This document shows, in pieces, positions 18,878 through 28,339 of a DNA stretch of 64,000 bases. The notes under the pieces were generated by a model. That model did no database searches. It saw nothing but the letters and a program-made list of their open reading frames with translations, and was not told the origin of the DNA. Position numbers and translations under genes: made by a program. The stretch is from CAWJKP01 sp963843465 (GTDB taxonomy: Bacteria > Planctomycetota > Planctomycetia > Pirellulales > Thermoguttaceae): the NCBI GenBank assembly GCA_963843465.1, contig CAWJKP010000003.1, positions 930,001 through 994,000 of the forward strand, read 5' to 3'. Position 1 is the stretch's first letter; every line of letters starts with the position of its first letter.

Positions 18878-20239
18878 ATGGCTAACCCTGTCGTTCCGCT
18901 GGACCCTCTTTCGCCCGGCCCCACCTCCTCGCCGTCTACCGCCGACGGCCAGACGGCTTCGCGGCACGTCGAGGAGCTGCTGGAGCGAAACCGGCGGGAG
19001 AGTCGGTTGGCGGCCGCCGACGCCGGAGCGTGGGAGATCGGCTCCGTTGCTATTTTGGGGGCGGGACAGATGGGAGCGGAAATTGCCGCCTCCCTCCTCG
19101 GGCGCCGCTTCCAAGTGGTCCTGGTCGATCGCGATCCGGCCATGCTCGCCTCGGCGCCCGATCGCGTCGCGGCGGAATTGGCGGCGGCGACCTCGGACCA
19201 GGAAACTCTCGACGCCGACCAGGCCGCGCGACATTTGACCTGCACGGCGGACCTGGGCCGGCTGGCCGGCTGCGGCGCGGTGATCGAGTCGATCGTGGAG
19301 GATGCGCTCCAGAAGCAGAACGCCTACCGGGAGCTGGAACCGCGGTTGGCCGAGGCAGCGATCGTGCTCAGCAACACGTCGACGATTCCCATCGTCCGGC
19401 TCGCCGGGGGGATGACGAGCCCGGAGCGGTTCTGCGGCGTCCATTTCTTCCATCCGGTCCGCCGGCGGACCGCCGTGGAGCTGATCCGCGGACCTCGGAC
19501 CAGCCAGCAGACGATCGCCAAAGCGACCAGGCTCATTACGTCCCTTGGCAAACTGCCGATAGCCGCAGGCGACGGGCCGGGGTTCATCGGCAACCGGCTG
19601 CTGCTGGCCTACCTGAGCGAGGCCCCGCACTTGCTCACCGACGGGGCGCCGATGGCGGGCGTCGAGCGGGCCGCCGTGGATTTCGGCATGGGCCTGGGGC
19701 CGCTGCGCTATACCGACGAGATCGGCCTGGAGACGATCGTGATGGCCGGCCGCGTCCTCTGGCAGGCATTTCCGGATCGGGTCGCTCCCTCGCCGCTGTT
19801 CATCACGATGTACAAGCAAGGGCGTCGCGGGCGGAAGACGTCGGCCGGGTTCTTCTCCTATCCGCCCGGCGGCGACCTGGAAAGCCCCGGCCAGGCGGAT
19901 CCCGAGGTCCAGCGGCTGGTGGACCAGTGGACCGTCCGCCGGCAAGAGTTTACGCCCGAGGAAATTGTCTACCGGTTGTTGTTGCCGATGATCCTCGAAG
20001 CGACGCGGCTGCTGGAGGAGGGCATTGCCCGAAGTCCGGGTGACATCGATCTGGCATCGATCCTCGCGCTGGGGTTTCCGGCCTCGCGGGGAGGGCTGCT
20101 ATGGTGGGCCGATACCCTGGGCGTCCGGCAGATCGTCGACCGGCTTGCCTCCTGGGCCACGCTCGGCACGCGTATGGAGCCCACGCCGATGCTGCTGGAA
20201 ATGGCCCGCAGCGGGAAGCGGTTCCATGAGGAACGATGA
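18878..20239 (+). CDS. 3-hydroxyacyl-CoA dehydrogenase
   Basis: A 453-residue protein that oxidises 3-hydroxyacyl-CoA with NAD, as in beta-oxidation or butanoate metabolism. The dinucleotide-binding motif VAILGAGQMGAEIA follows a Ser/Pro-rich N-terminal stretch of about 55 residues. The catalytic-region signature SNTSTIPI...GVHFFHPV and the helical domain motif DGPGFIGNRLL are all present, as is a second C-terminal helical domain (DIDLASILALGFPASRGG). No enoyl-hydratase domain is attached, unlike full-length FadB. The start at 18851 lies inside a palindrome, so 18878 is preferred. The assignment to the family is secure; the chain-length preference is not known. Confidence 0.88.
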   Translation: MANPVVPLDPLSPGPTSSPSTADGQTASRHVEELLERNRRESRLAAADAGAWEIGSVAILGAGQMGAEIAASLLGRRFQVVLVDRDPAMLASAPDRVAAELAAATSDQETLDADQAARHLTCTADLGRLAGCGAVIESIVEDALQKQNAYRELEPRLAEAAIVLSNTSTIPIVRLAGGMTSPERFCGVHFFHPVRRRTAVELIRGPRTSQQTIAKATRLITSLGKLPIAAGDGPGFIGNRLLLAYLSEAPHLLTDGAPMAGVERAAVDFGMGLGPLRYTDEIGLETIVMAGRVLWQAFPDRVAPSPLFITMYKQGRRGRKTSAGFFSYPPGGDLESPGQADPEVQRLVDQWTVRRQEFTPEEIVYRLLLPMILEATRLLEEGIARSPGDIDLASILALGFPASRGGLLWWADTLGVRQIVDRLASWATLGTRMEPTPMLLEMARSGKRFHEER

Positions 20240-20263
20240 GGGATAAGGGATAAGGGATGAGCC

Positions 20264-20462
20264 GTAGGTTATGCTTTAGCATAACGCGACGCCATACGGG
20301 ACGCGGTATTGCGCTAAGGACCGGTACATCAATAACTGTCGCATTGTCGCCTTTCGCTCCGCGAAAGCCGCGTTCTTTCGCGGAGCGAAAGGCGACACTT
20401 GTTTCCTTGCCGCTCCTAAAGACGCCATTCGGGGCGCGGTGTTATGCTAAAGCATAACCTAC
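20264..20462. repeat. Composite repeat: family B - family C - family B
   Basis: Two GGTTATGCTTTAGCATAAC palindromes (20264-20285 and 20441-20462, in opposite orientation) flank a family C hairpin (20346-20396). The inner part also shares GGACCGG...CATCAATA-type sequence with the copy near 10615-10645, so the unit is larger than the hairpin. It lies directly upstream of the ispD ribosome-binding site. Confidence 0.8.
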
Positions 20463-20481
20463 GAAGGGAGGAGTAAACCTC

Positions 20482-21222
20482 TTGGCCAAGTTCGCCGTGA
20501 TCCTGCCTGCGGCCGGGCGGAGCAGCCGCTTCAAAGACCCGCACTACAAGAAGCCCTTTGCCCCCTTGGGGGGCCGGGCCGTTTGGCTCTACTCGGCCGA
20601 ACGGTTCCTCAACCGGCCGGACGTGATCCAGACCATCGTCGTCATCGCCCACGACGACCGCGAATACTTCACCTTCAAGTTCACGTCCAACGTGACGATC
20701 ATGGGCATCGACGTGGTGGAAGGGGGCGCCGAGCGCGCCGACTCGGTGGAGCGTGCCCTGGCCCGCGTCAAGCCCCAGGCCGATTTCGTCTGCGTCCACG
20801 ACGCCGCCCGGCCCTGCCTGGTCGACGAGTGGATCGACCGCGTCTTCCACGCCGCCGAGCAGACCGGGGCCGCCATCTCCGCGATTCCCCTGGCCGGCAC
20901 GTTGAAGCGGGTCGGCGCGGAGCACGTCATTCAGGAGACGGTCGAGCGGGCCGGCTTGTGGGAGGCCCAGACGCCCCAGGTCTTTCGCCGCACGCTCTTG
21001 ATGGACGCCTACGCCCGGCGCGACGGTTTCCAGGCCACCGACGACGCCCAGCTTGTCGAGCGGATCGGCCATCCGGTCACCGTGGTTCCCGGCTCGCCGA
21101 TGAACTTGAAGATTGCCACCAAGGAAGACCTCCGCCTGGCCGAGCAGGCCCTGAAGGCCCTACCCAAGCCCAAGCTCCAAGGCCCCTTGCACCCCTTCGC
21201 CGATGACGATATGTGGCGGTAA
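20482..21222 (+). CDS. ispD: 2-C-methyl-D-erythritol 4-phosphate cytidylyltransferase
   Basis: The 246-residue enzyme joins CTP and MEP to give CDP-ME in the non-mevalonate isoprenoid pathway. The nucleotide-binding motif LPAAGRSSRF, the acidic segment CVHDAARP and the ending region QTPQVFRRTLL...ATDDAQLVE are characteristic. The start is a TTG at 20482 with GGGAGGAG nine bases upstream; no closer ATG keeps the first motif. Residues 220-246 extend beyond the usual end with a Lys/Pro-rich tail. It stands alone, downstream of a composite repeat. The assignment is secure. Confidence 0.92.
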   Translation: MAKFAVILPAAGRSSRFKDPHYKKPFAPLGGRAVWLYSAERFLNRPDVIQTIVVIAHDDREYFTFKFTSNVTIMGIDVVEGGAERADSVERALARVKPQADFVCVHDAARPCLVDEWIDRVFHAAEQTGAAISAIPLAGTLKRVGAEHVIQETVERAGLWEAQTPQVFRRTLLMDAYARRDGFQATDDAQLVERIGHPVTVVPGSPMNLKIATKEDLRLAEQALKALPKPKLQGPLHPFADDDMWR

Positions 21223-21252
21223 CGTGTCGGGAAGAATACGTTGACGAAATTT

Positions 21253-21311
21253 GTAGGACGGATTGCCTAATCCGTCCTCGGAAACCGGACGGATTAGGCA
21301 ATCCGTCCTAC
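21253..21311. repeat. Family G element (GTAGGACGGATTG type)
   Basis: GTAGGACGGATTGCCTAATCC and its complement form a hairpin between ispD and the first duplicated membrane gene. It is a relative of the copy at 7427-7492. Confidence 0.85.
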
Positions 21312-21345
21312 GAGAAGTTCGTCGTCCGCACGAAGACACGCTGAC

Positions 21346-21996
21346 ATGACCGCGACAGAACCACAAACCGCCGGGCCGAAGGGTAAACGCCCCTCGCGCG
21401 ATCGTAGTTCGGTTTGGATTGTACTTGCATTCAGCCTGCTCGCCGTGGCGGGATATTTTTGGGTGTTCGGGGATTTTCCCAGGTTCATCAGCAGCGCATT
21501 CGGCATTTGTGTTTTGGCTGCGTTCGCCGCTTCGCTTGCCGCGCTCATCGTATTCCCACATCGTCCCGCCGAAATCCTCCTGGGCGACGAGATAAGTCCC
21601 TGGTACTGCGATGGTATTTGGGGTGTCTTCTGGGTCGCCATGGGAATTGCCATGATCGGCGTTGCCACTGTGAGGCATTCTTCCCCGCTTTCTTGGGCTG
21701 GTTACTTTGTATTCGCCGGGGCGTGCCTTGCAACCATGCTGCTGAAATTCTTCAGGGCACGCCAGCAGTTCACCCTACGAACCCTTATGCTTGTTACTTT
21801 AGGGGTAGCCATCCTTTGCAGCACAAGCCGTTATGTGCCGATCGTGGATCTTTTGGTCTTCCTTATATTGCCAGCGTGGGTGTGGGCGAGGCTATGGCCG
21901 CCGCCGCCCGGCCGCGGTAGCGACAGTCCGAAGAATCTGAAATCTGAAATCTCAGATCGAAAATCTGAAATCCAAGATCCAAGATCCAAAATCTAA
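21346..21996 (+). CDS. Small membrane protein, copy 1 of a tandem pair
   Basis: The 216-residue protein has a polar start (MTATEPQTAGPKGK), about five hydrophobic segments and the motif RQQFTLRTLMLVTLGVAILC near residue 145. That motif recurs in many planctomycete membrane proteins of unknown role. The last 20 or so residues (NLKSEISD and similar) are the translation of a simple sequence repeat. The neighbour at 22177-22824 starts and ends with nearly the same residues, while the middle differs strongly, so the two are old tandem duplicates. No function can be given. Confidence 0.7.
   Translation: MTATEPQTAGPKGKRPSRDRSSVWIVLAFSLLAVAGYFWVFGDFPRFISSAFGICVLAAFAASLAALIVFPHRPAEILLGDEISPWYCDGIWGVFWVAMGIAMIGVATVRHSSPLSWAGYFVFAGACLATMLLKFFRARQQFTLRTLMLVTLGVAILCSTSRYVPIVDLLVFLILPAWVWARLWPPPPGRGSDSPKNLKSEISDRKSEIQDPRSKI
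21934..21996. repeat. AATCTGAAATCTCAGATCC simple repeat, copy 1
   Basis: A run of AATCTGAAATC/TCAGATCC units forms the 3' end of the membrane gene and reaches the next start. The matching run is at 22741-22824. Both copies lie at the same place relative to a tyrS start. Confidence 0.75.
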
Positions 21997-21997
21997 A

Positions 21998-22040
21998 ATG
22001 CAAACGCCCGACATTTTCTCCGACCTAACCTGGCGAGGCC
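21998..22040 (+). pseudogene. Duplicated 5' fragment of tyrS
   Basis: ATGCAAACG then codons for PDIFSDLTWRG match the first codons of the true tyrS at 22832 almost base for base (CCCGACAT-TTCTCCGA-CT-ACCTGGCG). After that the match ends and the frame runs into unrelated sequence. It is the trailing end of an approximately 831-base duplication that includes the upstream membrane gene. It is not expected to make a working protein. Confidence 0.8.
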
Positions 22041-22176
22041 AAGCCGGCCTGGCAGGAAAGGGAAAAAACGGAACTCCTCTGGGGCCGCCGTTTCTAGCTG
22101 CCAATCATCGCTCCGCCGGCGCAAGGCCGGTGGTGGCGTGTACGGTTCGAAGTTGTTCGCACGAAGACACGCTGAC

Positions 22177-22824
22177 ATGACCGCGACAGAACCGCAGACC
22201 GCCGAGCCGAAGAGCAAACGCCTCTGGCACCACCGCGCCTCGGTTTGGTTGGAACTGGTATTGGGCGTGCTCGCCCTAGCGGGATTTCTTTGGTTTTGCG
22301 TGGAGCATCGTTCGCTATTCAATAACTACGAGGGCAGGTGTGAGTTGGCGGAGTTGGCCGGCTTGATTGCCGTGCCCTTCGCATTCCAGCATCGCCCGGT
22401 TCAACCCCTCCCGCCGTGGTGCTTCCCTGGCATTCTGGGTGTTTTCACGCTCGCGCTTGCGACCACTACTAGAGGACCTTCGTCTTCCATGTTCTTGGTT
22501 GTTTTCTTCGTATTCGCCGGGGTTTTCTTCGCAGGCGCCGTGTGGGATTTCTTTAAGGCGCGCCAACAGTTCACCATACGAACGCTGATGCTGGTCACGT
22601 TAGGGGTAGCTATCTTGTGCAGCGTAAGCTTTTATGTACCGATCGTGCCCCTATTATTCTTCCTTACGATACCAACAGCCGCGTATGCCATGCCGAGACG
22701 TGGACCGACGGCACTTTGCCGCGGCAAGGATGGTCCGAACAATCTGAAATCTGAAATCTCAGATCCAAAACCTGAAATCTCAGATCCCAAACCTGCAATC
22801 CAAAATCCAAAATCCAAAATCTAA
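22177..22824 (+). CDS. Small membrane protein, copy 2 of a tandem pair
   Basis: A 215-residue product. It has the same first residues (MTATEPQTAEPKSK) and the same RQQFTIRTLMLVTLGVAILC motif as the gene at 21346, and the same repeat-derived tail (SEISDPKP units). The hydrophobic middle part is poorly matched. About 60 bases of DNA before the start are also shared with copy 1 (GCACGAAGACACGCTGACATG). The stop lies seven bases before tyrS, so the pair is probably co-transcribed with it. Function unknown. Confidence 0.7.
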   Translation: MTATEPQTAEPKSKRLWHHRASVWLELVLGVLALAGFLWFCVEHRSLFNNYEGRCELAELAGLIAVPFAFQHRPVQPLPPWCFPGILGVFTLALATTTRGPSSSMFLVVFFVFAGVFFAGAVWDFFKARQQFTIRTLMLVTLGVAILCSVSFYVPIVPLLFFLTIPTAAYAMPRRGPTALCRGKDGPNNLKSEISDPKPEISDPKPAIQNPKSKI

Positions 22825-22831
22825 AATCCCC

Positions 22832-24112
22832 ATGCCCGACATCTTCTCCGATCTGACCTGGCGCGGCCTGCTCCAGCAAACCACCGACGACGGAAACCTC
22901 CCCGCCTGGCTGGCCCAGGAGCCACGTACGATCTACGTGGGCTTCGACCCCACGGCCGACAGCCTGCACGTCGGCCATCTCGTGGCCCTCATGATCCTGC
23001 GGCGGTTCCAGCAGGCCGGGCATCGGCCGATCGCGCTGGTGGGCGGGGCCACCGGCATGATCGGCGACCCCAGCGGCAAGAGCGACGAGCGGAACCTGTT
23101 ATCGATCGAGACGCTGCAAGCCAACATCGCCGGCATGGAGGCTCAGTTGCGGCGGTTCCTCGACTTCGACAGTCCCCGCGGGGCCCTGCTGGTGAACAAC
23201 TACGATTGGATGGGCCGCTTCGGCTACCTGGAGTTCCTCCGCGACGTGGGCAAGCACTTCCCCGTCAACGTGATGCTCACCAAGGACTCGGTCCGTGCCC
23301 GGCTGGAGCGGACCGACAGCGGCCTGAGCTACACGGAGTTCAGCTACATGCTGCTGCAGGCATTCGATTTCGTCCACCTCCACAAGACGTACGGCTGCCA
23401 ACTGCAGGCCGGCGGCAGCGACCAGTGGGGCAACATCACGGCGGGGATCGACCTGGCCCGGCGGATGCTCTCGGTGCAACTCTATGGCATCACCTGCCCG
23501 CTGTTGACCAAGGCCGACGGCACGAAGATGGGCAAGACCGAATCGGGGGCCCTGTGGCTTTCGCCCCAGCGGACCAGTCCCTACCAGTTCTACCAGTATT
23601 GGATCAACGTCGACGACGCCGAGGTGGGCAAGTGCCTGACGTTCCTCACCGACCTGGACCGTGGCGAGATCGAGGCCCTGTTGGCCGAGCACCAGGCCGA
23701 TCCGGGCCGGCGGACGGCGCAGCGCCGTCTGGCCGTGGAGGTGACGCGGCTGGTTCACGGCCAGGCGGCCCTGGCCACGGCGCAGCGGGCGACCGAGATC
23801 TTCTTCGGCGCCGAGGTGAGCGAGCTGGACGACGCGCAGCTTGGCCAGGTCTTCGCCGACGTGCCCAGCAAGGAGCTTGCCCGCCAGCGGCTGGACGATC
23901 CGGGCCTGCCGCTGGTCGACGCGCTGGTCGAGGCCGGGTTGGCGCAGACCAAGAGCGAAGCCCGGCGGACAATCTCCCAGGGAGGCGCCTACGTGAACAA
24001 CCGCCGGGTGGAGAGCGTGGACGCCCGGCTCGGCCCGGCCCATTTGGCTAGCCCTTCGATGATGGTCCTTCGCACGGGCAAGAAGAAGTATGCGCTTTTG
24101 CGGTTTACGTAA
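22832..24112 (+). CDS. tyrS: Tyrosyl-tRNA synthetase
   Basis: The 426-residue class I synthetase charges tRNA-Tyr. The HIGH motif appears as HVGH (GFDPTADSLHVGHLV), the tyrosine-pocket segment as SYTEFSYMLLQAFDF, the second pocket as QAGGSDQWGNI, and the KMSKS loop as KMGKT. A C-terminal S4 RNA-binding domain is present (about 355-426, SEARRTISQGGAYVNNRRV). Length and layout are typical of the bacterial TyrS form. The upstream context is unusual: its first 14 codons have a duplicate at 21998. The assignment is secure. Confidence 0.95.
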   Translation: MPDIFSDLTWRGLLQQTTDDGNLPAWLAQEPRTIYVGFDPTADSLHVGHLVALMILRRFQQAGHRPIALVGGATGMIGDPSGKSDERNLLSIETLQANIAGMEAQLRRFLDFDSPRGALLVNNYDWMGRFGYLEFLRDVGKHFPVNVMLTKDSVRARLERTDSGLSYTEFSYMLLQAFDFVHLHKTYGCQLQAGGSDQWGNITAGIDLARRMLSVQLYGITCPLLTKADGTKMGKTESGALWLSPQRTSPYQFYQYWINVDDAEVGKCLTFLTDLDRGEIEALLAEHQADPGRRTAQRRLAVEVTRLVHGQAALATAQRATEIFFGAEVSELDDAQLGQVFADVPSKELARQRLDDPGLPLVDALVEAGLAQTKSEARRTISQGGAYVNNRRVESVDARLGPAHLASPSMMVLRTGKKKYALLRFT

Positions 24113-24130
24113 TCGTTCACAGTCCGGAAT

Positions 24131-24206
24131 GTAGCAGGCACACGCCGTGTGCCGTTCGTCCATATAGGCGAAGACAGCGGACGGCACACGGCGTGTGCCT
24201 GCTACA
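24131..24206. repeat. Inverted repeat downstream of tyrS (GTAGCAGGCACACGCCGTG)
   Basis: GTAGCAGGCACACGCCGTG and its complement flank a 25-base centre. The stem would be a plausible terminator for tyrS. It is the only copy in the window. Confidence 0.8.
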
Positions 24207-24254
24207 TTGAGCGTGTGCCCGTGAGCGGTTACCGAACAAAGTAACGAACGAGCC

Positions 24255-24977
24255 ATGTTCCGCCGATTCCTGGTGATCCTGCTGGTCGTGTTCTTGCTGG
24301 GCCTTCTGGTCGCCGGCCTGCTGCTAGTCTGGGCCTACCACAGCTCGCAGCAGGCGCCGGAGTTTTACCGGCAGGCATTGAAGATCGAGCCGGCCAAGGC
24401 GGCCGAACGATCGGACCGGATGTTGCAGCGGGCGACCGCCCTGGCCAGCGAGCTGAGAGAGAAGCCCAAGTGGCACGCGATCTTTACGGCCGACGAGATC
24501 AACGGCTGGCTGGCGGTAGACCTGGTGAACAACCATGCCCGCGCGCTGCCGCCGGATCTGCACGATCCGCGGGTCTGGATCGTCCCGGGGGAGCTGACCA
24601 TCGCCTGCCAGATGCGGCGGGGCGGCTTCACGAGCGTGCTCTCGCTGACCGTCGACGCCTACCTGTCGGGGCCCGGCGAGATTGCCATCGAGATCAAGAA
24701 GGCCCGCGCCGGCCGTCTCCCGCTGCCGCTGGGCGAAGTCTTGGAGCAGATCTCGACGGCCGCCCGGCGAGCGGCGATCCCCATCCAGTGGCGGCAGAAG
24801 GACGGCAATCCCGTGGCCCTGATCTCGTTTGCTGCGCTGGAGGACGACAAGCGCCGCATCATCCACGTGGACCAGTTGGCGCTGGAGCAAGGGGAGATCT
24901 ACATTGCCGGCACCACGGAGCGCCGCAGTTTTTCTCTCCCTCCGGGAAATGGCCGGGGCGAGGGGAAGCCGCGTTAA
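24255..24977 (+). CDS. Membrane-anchored hypothetical protein
   Basis: The 240-residue protein has one N-terminal membrane segment (residues 5-28, LVILLVVFLLGLLVAGLLL). A soluble, presumably periplasmic domain follows, with the motif FTADEINGWLAVDL and the strand-rich stretch VPGELTIACQMRRGG. The last 14 residues (LPPGNGRGEGKPR) are the translation of an inverted-repeat arm. The pattern of an anchor followed by a DEIN-x-W-L segment recurs in planctomycete proteins of unknown role. No enzymatic motif is seen. Confidence 0.65.
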   Translation: MFRRFLVILLVVFLLGLLVAGLLLVWAYHSSQQAPEFYRQALKIEPAKAAERSDRMLQRATALASELREKPKWHAIFTADEINGWLAVDLVNNHARALPPDLHDPRVWIVPGELTIACQMRRGGFTSVLSLTVDAYLSGPGEIAIEIKKARAGRLPLPLGEVLEQISTAARRAAIPIQWRQKDGNPVALISFAALEDDKRRIIHVDQLALEQGEIYIAGTTERRSFSLPPGNGRGEGKPR

Positions 24978-25041
24978 TTCACGTTATGGCGACGATTTCC
25001 CAAGCATTTCACCCCGACCCTCTCCCGGAGGGAGAGGGGAC
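24931..25041. repeat. Inverted repeat (CTCTCCCTCCGGGA) ending two convergent genes
   Basis: TCTCTCCCTCCGGGA at 24931 and CCGACCCTCTCCCGGAGGGA near 25015 are complementary arms. The left arm encodes the C-terminal tail of the plus-strand gene, and the right arm encodes the tail of the minus-strand gene. The element may act as a bidirectional terminator. Confidence 0.75.
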
Positions 25042-25386
25042 GACGAAAAACCGCCAGCGGGCGGGCTGGGCGGAGATCGCTTCGAGCGTCACGCGGCCCT
25101 CGATTCGCCCGCCGTGAAGGACTACGGCGATCGAGGAAGCCTCCCAACGCTCCAGATCATAGGTCCCCTGGTCCCAGCGCGTGACCGATCCGCGATCGCC
25201 GGAAATCTTTCCCTCGTAGTCGAGATAGGCCGGGCGATGATCGGGCAGGGCCTCGGCCTCGAGCGTCAGGCCCGGCTCGGGCGGGCGGGGCAAGGCCCAG
25301 GTGGCCAACACGCCGGCGGTTTCCAGCATCAAGTCCCAATGGCGGCCGCGGGGACTGTCGTGCTCTAAGACGACGAAACGGGACAT
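25009..25386 (-). CDS. DNA ligase D-like 3'-phosphoesterase domain protein
   Basis: The 125-residue protein starts MSRFVVLEHD and has HDSPRGRHWDLMLE, then LATWALP and a later GGRIEG-Q-type strand (VVLHGGRIEGRVTLE) and WRFFVV. These are hallmarks of the phosphoesterase domain of bacterial LigD, which trims 3' phosphate or ribonucleotide ends in end-joining. Free-standing versions are common in planctomycetes. The conserved His of the HxxPxxxHWDLM region is present. No polymerase or ligase domain is attached and no Ku gene is nearby. The last seven residues come from a repeat arm. Confidence 0.8.
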   Translation of the reverse strand: MSRFVVLEHDSPRGRHWDLMLETAGVLATWALPRPPEPGLTLEAEALPDHRPAYLDYEGKISGDRGSVTRWDQGTYDLERWEASSIAVVLHGGRIEGRVTLEAISAQPARWRFFVVPSPSGRGSG

Positions 25387-25408
25387 GGCATGGCTCACGT
25401 GCGGCCGA

Positions 25409-25473
25409 AGGGGACAGTCCCATTTTCGCTCGGCACGCGTAGCGTGGCGAGCGAAAATCGGGACAGTCCCCCA
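25409..25473. repeat. Inverted repeat (GGGGACAGTCCCATTTTCGC)
   Basis: GGGGACAGTCCCATTTTCGC and a complement GCGAAAATCGGGACAGTCCCC surround a short centre. It fills the gap between two minus-strand genes. Confidence 0.8.
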
Positions 25474-25480
25474 GGAACGG

Positions 25481-28005
25481 TCACGGGGCGTTGATCGTGG
25501 TCTTCTTCTGGGCGATCTTCGCCTGGCGGACGCTCTGGCTGGTGACCTGGGCCTGGACCTGGACCTCGCCCGACTGGACCGTCCGCGCGCGGACGCGGTA
25601 GCTGAGCTTCTGGTCCGGGTCGAGCCGGGCGACGGGCTGGAAGGTCACGGCCTGGCCGCGGATCTCATAGCCCAGGCGGCGGCCGTTCACGTCCGGTCCG
25701 ACCGTTTGCAACCGCACCGGCATCATCTGCGGCGGGAGCTCGACGATCAGCGTCACCTGGCTGTCGGGCTGCTGGCCGCGGTTGACCACGTCGACGTAGT
25801 AGGTTTCCTCCTCGCCCACGTTGATCGGCTCGTGGACGTCGCTGATGCTCACGTCGAGGTTGCCCGCCGCGGGCTGGGCAGCCGCTCGGACCTCGAGGCA
25901 CGCGCGGTCGTCGGCCCGCAAGCCTTCCCGGGAAGTGACCTGCACCCGGTTGCAGGCCGACAAGCCGGCCGAGGCGCAATTGGCCTTGATCTCAAAGCTC
26001 GTCGGCTGGTTGGGCGGCAGGCTGGGGATCATCCAGTAGTAGCTGTCGCCCTCGATCTTGCAGCCCTTGGTGGCGTCGGTGGCGACGAAGTTGGCGTCCA
26101 GGAGGCTGGTCACCTTGACGTCGCTCAGGGGGGCTGACGTGCTGTTGGTCACCTGCATGAAGAACTCGACGGCATCGCCGACCGTGGCCGATTTCGGACT
26201 CTTGAACTTTAGCGTCAGCCCCGGGGGCCCGATGGGCGACGGGATCGGCGGCGTGCCCGGGGCGGGCGTCGCCGGGACGGGAAGGCCCGGCGGCGGCAGA
26301 AGCGGGGGACTCGTCGCCGGGCTCGCGGTCAAGCACTGCCTGCGGGTGGCCAACACGAGCTTGCCGCAGCGGATGTCGACCGTGTTGCAGAGTTCTCCGG
26401 TTCCGCTGACGGTGAAGCGAATCCGCACCCGCCGCGATTCGTTAGGGGCAAGATCCGAGAGCTCCTTTTCGATCGCATGCCCGCTGGTGTCGCGGTGCTC
26501 CAAACCGGGGTCGAAGCTATCACGGAGCGTCAGCCCCACGGCGGGAAGCGGCCCGAGATTGGTGACCAACGCCTCAAAGCTCACCACGTCGCCCACCGTG
26601 GCCTGAAGAGGACCGCTCAGTTGCAGTTGGACCGTCGGCGCGGCGGGCCGGGACGGCGGATTTGCAAAGGGACTGGTGCGGGGGCAGGACTTTCCGTTGG
26701 CGGCGGGGGGAAGTTGGGCGGCAGGGCTGGCGGCGAGGGGACTAGCGACAAGCCGACATTGGTGGTCACGCAATCACGCGCGGTTAGTCCGCCGCTGGCG
26801 GAGGCCGCGGCGCAGGTGGTGAAGGTGCCGGCCCGATCGGCGCGGTAGTCGATCTCCAGGGCCCGATTCTCCAGGGCTCCGAGCCGGCCCAGGTTCCAAC
26901 GGATCGTATTTGCAGCCAGGTCCCCAGCGGGTCGGGAGGCCAACAGGCTTAGCCCGTCGGAGATGGTTTCGGTGACCACAACGTTCTCCGCGGGCTGGTC
27001 GCCCGGATTGCCGATCTCGATGCGGAAGGTGAGCGGTGCGCCGAGGGGGCCCGCGGTGGGGCCCGTTCGACGGACGGCGATTCCGGGCGAGGTCCAGGTC
27101 TTCAGCGTCATACCGCGGCCGACGACCAGTGGCGGGCCGGACCCGGCGAAGCCCGCCGGCCGCATGATTTGGACGGCGATGCGATTGGTGCCCGGCAACG
27201 GCTGCGGCTCGACGATTTCCGCAGAGGCCTGGCCGGCCGGGTCGGTGGTCACGTCGGCCGCCCGAGTCCCGCCGGGCAGAAAGCCGGCCGGCGGACCGTC
27301 GGCAATCTCGTAGTGGACGACGTAGCCGGCCAGCGGCGCGTGGTTGCTCTGCCGCATGACGGAGGTGGTCAGCGTGTGCCGGGTGCCGGAGGGATGGATC
27401 GATGGCGGCGGCAGGATCCACTGCACGTCAACCCAATGGACGGTGGCCAGGGATTTTGCACAACCAAGGACACAAGGCGACGAGACTGCCACTTGGCTGG
27501 TCCCCTCCGCACAGCTTCCGACCACGATCCAGGCCTGCCCGGGGAGGATGTCCAGCGGGCCCGACGAGCCTGGTCCGGGGGGTAACCGCTCATAGCTACG
27601 TGTGGTGCTGCCGACGGCGTGACAGGGGTCGTGGATCGCGGGAGTCACCGGGTCGAGGACCACGAGGTCCATGAACGTCCGGCGATTGAGATTGAGGAAT
27701 TGCCCCACGCTTCCCGGCTCCAGCGACCAGTCGACCCGCTGGTTGCTGCGGAGGTAGTCGTCCGGCCCCCGAACGCTGGCGACCAGGGCCACTTGGGTGC
27801 CGATAGGGACGACGACGGTCTGCGGGGTGAGGATCACCTGCTTGGGCCGGGCGAAGGGGTCATAGACCGGCACAGGCGGCGGTTTGGAAGTGAAGACGGC
27901 CTCGCCGGTCGGGTCGATGCGAATCCCCGCACAGCCGCCAACGGCCAGCGCGCAGAGCAACAGCGCCCAAGACGTACGTCTGCCAGCGGGGCTGTAGCCG
28001 ATCAT
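25481..28005 (-). CDS. DUF11-repeat surface lipoprotein; single-base frameshift
   Basis: The N-terminal frame (from 28005) has a lipoprotein signal ending VGGCAG, a first domain of beta strands (about 60-330) and a DUF11 domain (about 330-420, GDQPAENVVVTETISDGLSL). It changes frame near GGG 26669-26671; one more base joins PVP to FANPPSRPAAP and continues to 25481. The second part holds at least three more DUF11 copies (NLGPLPAVGLTLRDSFDPG, NSTSAPLSDVKVTSLLDANF, NRGQQPDSQVTLIVELPP) separated by Pro-rich linkers. The total is about 841 residues. DUF11 modules are cell-surface Ig-like folds. The role is probably structural or adhesive. Confidence 0.8.
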
Positions 28006-28339
28006 GGCTTCTCTCCGGCGGCGCCCTCCGGAATCCGAGTTTCCGTTCTATTGCACCATGAGAAGCGTAGCACGTGATTTGGCAACATGGGGGCTTTTTG
28101 CAACACGCCCGGTGGCTTTCGGGCAACATCGGTCCCCTCTTGTCGTTATGACCGCTCTCCTCGGAAGATCACCGGGACAAAGGCCGCGAACCACCTCGGA
28201 TTGCTGGTCACCTGCTAGCAAGAATGGTAGGTTGGTAAGGAATTGCTGACTATTTCAACCGCGGTGACTTTGCCGACAGGGGAGGCAGGGTTACACTGAG
28301 GGCACTAGGTAGGAGTTGGGAGTCACGAGGATCTATCAG

